DNA of 5,818 bases from Paracoccaceae bacterium (GTDB taxonomy: Bacteria > Pseudomonadota > Alphaproteobacteria > Rhodobacterales > Rhodobacteraceae): NCBI GenBank assembly GCA_003561595.1, contig PWWF01000136.1, positions 1-5,818 of the forward strand, in the 5' to 3' direction. The notes below the pieces were generated by a model, which saw only the letters and a list, made by a program, of their open reading frames with translations, was not told the origin of the DNA and searched no databases. Every line of letters begins with the position of its first letter. The stretch's first letter is position 1. Made by a program: the position numbers and the translations under genes. Positions 1 through 3,826 of the stretch are shown piece after piece.

Positions 1-1020
1 GAACTCCGAACCAGCTTCTTCCGCTTTGTATCGGAGCATGTTGAGGAATGTGGCAGGGGCCGTGTCCAGAATGGACCGGGTCAGCCCCGCCTTCTGGGCC
101 ACGTTGCGGCCCGGATCTTCGATCGTGCCGCGGGCGGATGCGGTCATGTTCCGCACTGTCAGCGCCTCGGTCACGATCATGCGGTGCGACGCCGCCAGCC
201 GCGTCGTCACCTTGTGCAGGAAATCCTTCCGCCGGGCCGCTACCTTCGCGTGGCGCCGCGCCAGGCTGCGCCGGTGCTTGCGCAAGGCGCGCCCGGAGAT
301 GCGGCGCGCCCGGGCCGCAGCGGAGAGCTTGCGACTTTCAGCCTTCAGGCTGTCGGCCTCAACGGCAAGATGCCGCGGGTTTGGCACAGCGGCATAGCCG
401 CCATTCTCGACCGCGATCGTTGCGAAGTCGGACACGCCCCAATCGAGGCCCGCAGCCGGGCCCGTCACCGGCGCGCGCTCTGCGCAGCCGGTTTCGACGA
501 CGAGATTGAGCATCCAGCCGCGCACAGTTTTCACAACATCCGCCTTGAGGACCCGGCCCGGGGTCCGGGCCCGTCCGCGCATGCGCATCCGGCCAATGCC
601 GAAGAGGCGGATGTGGCCATTATGGCCACCCTCCCCGAGCGCGACCCTGAACCCGTTGCCATGCTCCTTGTAGGACCAGCCGCGGAAGCGGTCCGCGCTG
701 CGGAAGCGCGGGAATCCGGGCTTTTGCCTGGATGCGGCCCGCCGGAAGAACGCCTGGAAGGCGAGATCCAGTCGCTTCAGGACGCCCTGGGCCTCATGCG
801 TATGCACGAGGCCATGCCAGCCCGGCAGGTCGCGACGGATCTCCTTCAGGGCTTTCTCCTGGTCGGAGCGCGTGACGCGAACGGACCTTCGCCAGGCGCC
901 GATGCGCTCCTCGAGCGCGGCGTTCCACAGATCCTTCAGCATGAGGCGCTTGGCCTCCATCGCTTGCTCCTGAGCGGGCGATGGATAGAGCTTGTAGCTG
1001 AGGGATCTTGTCACGGTCAT
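1..1020 (-). CDS. tnpB: TnpB, IS605 OrfB-type RNA-guided RuvC-like nuclease (C-terminus outside window)
   Basis: The minus-strand frame opening with ATG at 1020-1018 stays open for 340 codons to position 1 and has no stop in the window. The N-terminus (MTVTRSLSYKLYPSPAQEQA) is the classic OrfB start. RuvC-I is GLDWGVSDFATIA, with catalytic Asp193. RuvC-II is MIVTEALTVRNM, with Glu285. The stretch around residues 306-331 (NVAQKAGLTRSILDT, then MLRYK) is the conserved segment preceding the zinc finger. The Cys4 zinc finger and the RuvC-III Asp should lie just beyond the left edge, so intactness cannot be judged. TnpB proteins use an omega-RNA from the element's right end to cut DNA next to the target motif, which favours element retention; that function is family knowledge. 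A sigma70-like promoter lies 10 nt upstream with almost no leader. Both catalytic residues visible here are intact. Confidence 0.93.
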   Translation of the reverse strand, partial: MTVTRSLSYKLYPSPAQEQAMEAKRLMLKDLWNAALEERIGAWRRSVRVTRSDQEKALKEIRRDLPGWHGLVHTHEAQGVLKRLDLAFQAFFRRAASRQKPGFPRFRSADRFRGWSYKEHGNGFRVALGEGGHNGHIRLFGIGRMRMRGRARTPGRVLKADVVKTVRGWMLNLVVETGCAERAPVTGPAAGLDWGVSDFATIAVENGGYAAVPNPRHLAVEADSLKAESRKLSAAARARRISGRALRKHRRSLARRHAKVAARRKDFLHKVTTRLAASHRMIVTEALTVRNMTASARGTIEDPGRNVAQKAGLTRSILDTAPATFLNMLRYKAEEAGSEF

Positions 1021-1029
1021 GGTGTCAGG

Positions 1030-1058
1030 ATTATATTGGCTCCATGAGCCATAATCAA
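1030..1058 (-). promoter_or_regulatory. sigma70-like promoter for tnpB
   Basis: On the minus strand TTGATT (1058-1053) and a perfect TATAAT (1035-1030) are separated by exactly 17 nt. A start about 7 nt past the -10 box would fall near 1023, leaving only a few nucleotides before the tnpB ATG at 1020, so the transcript would be leaderless or nearly so. The promoter overlaps the first codons of tnpA on the other strand. This is motif matching only; no start site is measured. Confidence 0.6.
1037..1051. promoter_or_regulatory. perfect inverted repeat centred on the tnpA start codon
   Basis: TGGCTC (1037-1042) and GAGCCA (1046-1051) form a perfect 6-bp inverted repeat around CAT. The tnpA start codon at 1044-1046 takes two of the three loop bases plus the first base of the right arm. 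In tnpA mRNA it would fold into a hairpin hiding the start. As DNA it sits in the spacer of the tnpB promoter and could be an operator. IS200 is known to repress its transposase by mRNA secondary structure at the translation start; whether this hairpin does the same is inference. Confidence 0.5.
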
Positions 1059-1451
1059 GACATGACCCATGCCAACAATTGCGTCTACGCACTCCACTAC
1101 CATTTGGTTCTGGTGACGAAGCGGCGCAGGCCCGTTCTCACGTCCCCCATGCTGGAGGCGGCCGAGGTCGCGATCCGCGAACGGTGCGAGACGCGGGGCG
1201 GCAAGCTCGAGGAGTTCGGCGCGGAAGCCGATCACATCCATGCCCTGGTGTCGCTGCCGCCGGCCGCGACCCTCGCGGAGTTCGTGAACGCAGTGAAGAC
1301 CACGACATCGCGTCGCCTGCGGCGGGATTTCCCGCAGCTGCGCCATATAGGCGATGCGCTGTGGTCACCCAGCTATTTCATCGCCAGCGCGGGCGGCGCG
1401 CCGCTGGACAGGATCAGGGAATATGTCCGGGCGCAGGATCGCCCGGACTGA
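1044..1451 (+). CDS. tnpA: TnpA, IS200/IS605 HUH single-strand transposase (Y1)
   Basis: This 135-residue protein is near the usual 130-155 of the family. The N-terminal block VYALHYHLVLVTKRRRPVL matches the IS200 Y1 transposase fold. The HUH pair is His64 and His66 in ADHIHALVSLPP. The LWSPSYF block is at residues 107-112, and the nucleophile is Tyr127 in IREYVRAQ, with Gln131 following. These positions agree with those I recall for the ISHp608 transposase. The enzyme excises and inserts the element as single-stranded DNA after recognising subterminal hairpins. The frame is open further upstream (ATG at 1008), but that extension lies inside the tnpB coding region. The ATG at 1044 or at 1062 is more likely; 1044 was chosen for length. 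No good ribosome binding site is visible for either, consistent with the low expression typical of such transposases. The gene appears intact. Confidence 0.92.
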   Translation: MSHNQDMTHANNCVYALHYHLVLVTKRRRPVLTSPMLEAAEVAIRERCETRGGKLEEFGAEADHIHALVSLPPAATLAEFVNAVKTTTSRRLRRDFPQLRHIGDALWSPSYFIASAGGAPLDRIREYVRAQDRPD

Positions 1452-1454
1452 AGG

Positions 1455-1522
1455 CGCCGCCAGCCCCTGCGGGGCTCCCCCACCAATCCAGCAGGTTGGA
1501 AGGGGCTTGTGGCGGCGTTTTT
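1455..1522 (+). terminator. long GC stem plus T5 after tnpA (terminator and/or IS left-end hairpin)
   Basis: CGCCGCC AGCCCC (1455-1467) can pair with GGGGCT (1502-1507) and GGCGGCG (1511-1517), with a TGT bulge, giving 13 base pairs, and TTTTT follows at 1518-1522. A competing short hairpin uses the same left arm: AGCCCC, loop TGC, GGGGCT at 1462-1476. The structure starts 4 nt after the tnpA stop. It could end tnpA transcription, serve as the subterminal hairpin read by TnpA, or both. The 34-nt loop is long for a standard rho-independent terminator, which lowers confidence in that role. Confidence 0.5.
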
Positions 1523-1529
1523 GGTCAAT
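1475..1529 (+). repeat. 55-nt repeat, copy A (inverted relative to copy B at 1824-1878)
   Basis: It aligns without gaps to the minus strand of 1878-1824 with 43 of 55 bases identical, including a perfect 14-base core (1493-1506, AGGTTGGAAGGGGC). This copy overlaps the right arm of the stem after tnpA and ends where BrnT homology begins. Read on the plus strand it encodes LPHQSSRLEGACGGVFGQ. Mismatches against copy B fall 4, 1 and 7 times in codon positions 1, 2 and 3. Confidence 0.75.
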
Positions 1530-1768
1530 CTCCTGCTTGCGAACGCGGCGCATGGAAATGATCCGCACCCGGTCGCTCCGGTACGTGTAGACAGCCGTCC
1601 AGTGTCTGGCTCCAATCATGCCAACCGCCAGAAAACGTGGCTCATCCGTGACGTTGGCGGGGCCTCGATCAGATAAGGATCATCCCAGAGGGCTTGGGCC
1701 TCATCAAAGTCGATCCCGTGCTTTTCACGGTTCGCGGCGCTTTTGCCGGGGTCATGCTCGAACTTCAT
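1524..1768 (-). pseudogene. brnT: brnT-like type II toxin gene, frameshifted and 3'-truncated
   Basis: Translation from ATG at 1768 gives a BrnT N-terminus: MKFEHDPGKSAANREKHGID, then FDEAQALWDDPYLIEAPPTS. At about 1647-1651 the frame breaks; reading on gives ten unrelated residues and a stop at 1618-1616. One frame over, the family sequence resumes as DEPRFLAVGMIGARHWT, then VYTYRSDRVRIISMRRVRKQEI, which is the BrnT C-terminal block. One base is missing relative to an intact frame. Homology ends at about 1527, a few residues short of the usual end, and the frame then runs into IS-side DNA until 1365. BrnT toxins are small ribonucleases, normally followed at once by the antitoxin gene brnA; no brnA is seen here. 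A sequencing error at one base is the alternative for the frameshift, but it would not restore the lost C-terminus or antitoxin. No clear ribosome binding site is visible. Confidence 0.8.
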
Positions 1769-1791
1769 GAAAGACGATATGTTTTGAAAAT

Positions 1792-1808
1792 AGTATAATT
1801 ACTATACT
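1792..1808. promoter_or_regulatory. AT-rich palindrome upstream of brnT, possible operator
   Basis: AGTATA (1792-1797) and TATACT (1803-1808) form a perfect 6-bp inverted repeat around ATTAC in a strikingly AT-rich patch (about 1776-1826), 24 bp upstream of the brnT ATG. On the minus strand the TATACT at 1797-1792 could be a -10 box, but no convincing -35 is seen. BrnTA systems are repressed by BrnA binding to their own promoter, so an operator here is plausible. That assignment is inferred from position and symmetry. Confidence 0.4.
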
Positions 1809-1823
1809 TTTTAACCTCACTAT

Positions 1824-1878
1824 AATGGCCCAGAATGCCGTCACAGGCCCCTTCCAACCTACAGGATTTCTGGGGCAG
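1824..1878 (-). repeat. 55-nt repeat, copy B
   Basis: This is the inverted partner of copy A at 1475-1529 (43/55 identical, no gaps). Read on the minus strand it encodes LPQKSCRLEGACDGILGH, sharing 11 of 18 residues with copy A and most others conservatively replaced. It lies just upstream of the brnT promoter region and has no transposase gene beside it. It could be a relic of a second element end or a member of a dispersed repeat family. The remaining DNA between it and the operon end (1879-1996) shows no gene that I can support. Confidence 0.75.
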
Positions 1879-1996
1879 GTTCATTGCAGCATCGCAGCTC
1901 AACCCGCTGCCATGCCCGCAGTTGCAATCTGACCCGAAGCTGTGCAAGCTCACAGGTGATCGATGGAAACCGGCTGCGCGGCAAGCTCAACCACGC

Positions 1997-2791
1997 CTAA
2001 GGATATCCTGTGATTTCAGCCAGATCAGGCCAGACCCGGTCTGCAGCAGCCAGGACCACACCGCCCTCGGACAGCGCCGCGCCAGCCGGCATGGGCAGGG
2101 TTCGCCCACCAGCTTCGCGCACAAGCAAAAGGCCCGCAAGACAATCCCAGGCATGCATATGCGGCTCATAATAACCGCCCAGACGTCCGGCCGCGACAGC
2201 AGCAAGCATCAGCGCACCAGAGCCGTTGCGATAGAACATGCCACCTTTGGCCATGAGCTTGCTGCAAATATCAGCGACATGATCGGGTGTCGTCCTGTGG
2301 CTTGCACCGATGCCGGTCAGGCTGTTGCTCAGCAGAACCGAGTCCTTGATCCGCAGGCTCTTGCCATTGAGTTGCGCGCCAGCGCCGTGGCGTGCGGTGA
2401 ACATTTCATCCGACAATGGGTGGAACACGACACCCGCTTCGGTTCCATGCTCTGACTGGATGGCAATGGCCACGCACCAATGCGGCAGGCCAGACACGAA
2501 CGGGACGGTGCCGTCTATGGGGTCTATCACCCAGGTAAGTCCCGACGTGCCGGAATGGGCGCCGCCCTCTTCCCCGAGGATCCCGTCTTCGGGAAAGACT
2601 GCGCTGATCCTGGCACGAATGATGTCTTCGGCCTCTCGGTCGGCAGGGCTGACCATGTCCAGCGCATCATCCTTTGTTTCCACAATCAGGTTTTCCCGGT
2701 CGTGAAACAGCTCCAGTGCGAGAGAGCCGGCAGCGCGTGCAGCGCTTTGGGCGATCTCCAGCCGCGCGGCGATCAGATCAGGTTCGGTCAT
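1997..2791 (-). CDS. inositol monophosphatase family protein (sugar/polyol phosphate phosphatase)
   Basis: The 264-residue length is typical of the family. These are Mg2+-dependent, Li+-sensitive type phosphatases acting on inositol-1-phosphate, histidinol phosphate or other small phosphates in the cytoplasm. Metal and substrate motifs are present: SPADREAE (Asp51), GEEGG (Glu74-Glu75), WVIDPIDGT (Asp90, Asp93) and AWDCLAGLLLVREAGG (Asp216). After DGT the usual N-F is replaced by V-P-F, followed by SGLPHW, somewhat like HisN-type members, so the substrate cannot be named. There is no signal peptide. The ATG at 2791 lies 3 nt after the stop of the ABC ATPase gene, so the two are almost certainly co-transcribed and perhaps translationally coupled. 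This suggests that the enzyme dephosphorylates the imported substrate. No clear terminator follows its TAG stop. Confidence 0.9.
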   Translation of the reverse strand: MTEPDLIAARLEIAQSAARAAGSLALELFHDRENLIVETKDDALDMVSPADREAEDIIRARISAVFPEDGILGEEGGAHSGTSGLTWVIDPIDGTVPFVSGLPHWCVAIAIQSEHGTEAGVVFHPLSDEMFTARHGAGAQLNGKSLRIKDSVLLSNSLTGIGASHRTTPDHVADICSKLMAKGGMFYRNGSGALMLAAVAAGRLGGYYEPHMHAWDCLAGLLLVREAGGRTLPMPAGAALSEGGVVLAAADRVWPDLAEITGYP

Positions 2792-2794
2792 ATG

Positions 2795-3820
2795 TCAAGC
2801 TACTCTTATCGGGGCTGTTTCGGGGATGTTCAGGCTGACACGCGTGCCCGGTGCAAGTGGCGCCTCGGTCATCGGTCGCGAGGCCAGAAGCTCGGCGAAG
2901 CTGGTTTCGATTTCAAATTCCCAGCGACTTCCGAGATAGGTGCAGGATCTTACTGTGCCGACTGGCCCATCGGTTCCGGGCGTCAGGCCAATACGCTCCG
3001 GTCGCAGCGAGATCTGTGCATGACCGTCTGTTCCGGGCAATGGTAAATCCAGGTCCGCCGCCACGAAACGCCCGTTCGACACATGCCCGGTGATGAGGTT
3101 CGCATCGCCAATGAAATCAGCGACGAAAGGCGATGCAGGTCGTTCATACAGATCACGCGGGGTGCCGATCTGTGCGATCCGGCCCGCCTGCATGACCACG
3201 ATCCGGTCCGAGACGGCCAGCGCCTCTTCCTGATCATGGGTCACATAGACCGCCGTCAGCCCGAAGCGTTTCTGCAGATCACGGATCTCGCCGCGCACCT
3301 TGCGGCGGAGTTTCGCATCGACATTCGACAAGGGTTCGTCGAACAGAAGCACATCGGGCTGCTGAACGATGGCGCGCGCCACCGCGACACGCTGCTGCTG
3401 GCCGCCCGACAGTTCCGAGGGCAACCGCTCGGACAGACCCGCAAGGCCGATCTGGTCAAGGATTTCATGCGCGCGCGCGCGCGCCTTGTCCTTGGCCTCG
3501 CCGCGGATGGTGGGGCCATAGGCGACATTCTCCAACACGCTCATATGGGGAAACAGCGCATAGGACTGAAACACCATGCCGACATTGCGCTCGGCGGCGG
3601 CGCGCTGGCTGACATCCCGCCCGGCGATCTGCACCAGTCCCGCACTGGGCAGCTCCAACCCCGCGATCAGCCGCAGCGAGGTGGTCTTGCCGCAGCCAGA
3701 GGGGCCAAGAAAGGTCACCATCTCGCCCTTGGCGATGGACAGGCTGATCGCGTCCACGGCAACGGCGCTGCCGTAACGCTTGGTGACATCGGTGAACTGG
3801 ATGGCGATTTCGTCAGACAT
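2795..3820 (-). CDS. ABC transporter ATP-binding protein, FbpC/AfuC-type with TOBE domain
   Basis: This 341-residue cytoplasmic ATPase powers the adjacent permease. All nucleotide-binding motifs are intact: Walker A GPSGCGKT (39-46), Q-loop Gln85, signature LSGGQQQR (137-144), Walker B VLLFDEP (157-163), D-loop SNVDAK (165-170) and switch His195 in VTHDQEEAL. Residues from about 236 to the end, including SLRPERIGL, form a TOBE-type regulatory domain as in the Fe3+/spermidine/sugar group of importers. The start ATG is 6 nt after the permease stop; a weak GGAATGAG ribosome-binding stretch overlaps that stop. The family is often annotated as ferric iron transport, but close relatives import hexose phosphates, and the downstream phosphatase favours a phosphorylated organic substrate. 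A (GC)8 run sits in the codons for KARARAHEI. Confidence 0.93.
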   Translation of the reverse strand: MSDEIAIQFTDVTKRYGSAVAVDAISLSIAKGEMVTFLGPSGCGKTTSLRLIAGLELPSAGLVQIAGRDVSQRAAAERNVGMVFQSYALFPHMSVLENVAYGPTIRGEAKDKARARAHEILDQIGLAGLSERLPSELSGGQQQRVAVARAIVQQPDVLLFDEPLSNVDAKLRRKVRGEIRDLQKRFGLTAVYVTHDQEEALAVSDRIVVMQAGRIAQIGTPRDLYERPASPFVADFIGDANLITGHVSNGRFVAADLDLPLPGTDGHAQISLRPERIGLTPGTDGPVGTVRSCTYLGSRWEFEIETSFAELLASRPMTEAPLAPGTRVSLNIPETAPIRVA

Positions 3821-3826
3821 GCATTC

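Larger units (their letters stand above)
1..1523 (-). mobile_element. IS200/IS605-family insertion sequence, IS605-like divergent tnpA/tnpB, left part cut by window
   Basis: A HUH transposase gene (tnpA, plus strand) and a tnpB gene (minus strand) diverge from a 23-bp gap, which is the arrangement of the IS605 group. In that group the left end lies beyond the 3' end of tnpA and the right end beyond the 3' end of tnpB. The right-hand boundary is set here near 1523 because BrnT homology in the flanking DNA stops at about 1527, and because the minus strand reads TTGAC at 1528-1524, resembling the short target motifs that these elements insert next to. The other end is outside the window. Presence of the element is well supported by its two proteins; the exact boundary is an inference and could be off by tens of bases. 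Confidence 0.75.

Noticed and set aside
1008..1043. Upstream extension of tnpA to the ATG at 1008
   Set aside because: The extra 12 residues lie inside the tnpB coding region and do not resemble the family N-terminus.
184..1047. A 287-codon plus-strand open frame
   Set aside because: It is antisense to tnpB, whose family motifs are clear. Its composition (Ala/Arg/Pro/Gly-rich) and lack of any known motif are typical of a GC-rich shadow frame.
1821..1826. TATAAT on the plus strand as a promoter
   Set aside because: There is no acceptable -35 at 16-18 nt upstream and no plus-strand gene follows.
1765..1953. A 62-codon minus-strand frame containing the copy B peptide
   Set aside because: It starts at GTG, has no ribosome binding site and overlaps the brnT start. 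Only the repeat portion is conserved with copy A, so it is treated as a repeat and not called a gene.
1940..1955. CTGTG-CAAGCT-CACAG hairpin downstream of the operon as a terminator
   Set aside because: The stem is only 5 bp and has no T-tract on the minus-strand side; not enough to call a terminator.
1944..1989. Direct repeat GCAAGCTCA at 1944-1952 and 1981-1989
   Set aside because: Two 9-nt copies with no further similarity around them; could easily be chance. No CRISPR-like spacing or further units.
1835..2455. A 206-codon plus-strand open frame crossing repeat copy B and the phosphatase gene
   Set aside because: It is antisense to the 3' half of the inositol-monophosphatase gene, with no recognisable motifs or ribosome binding site.
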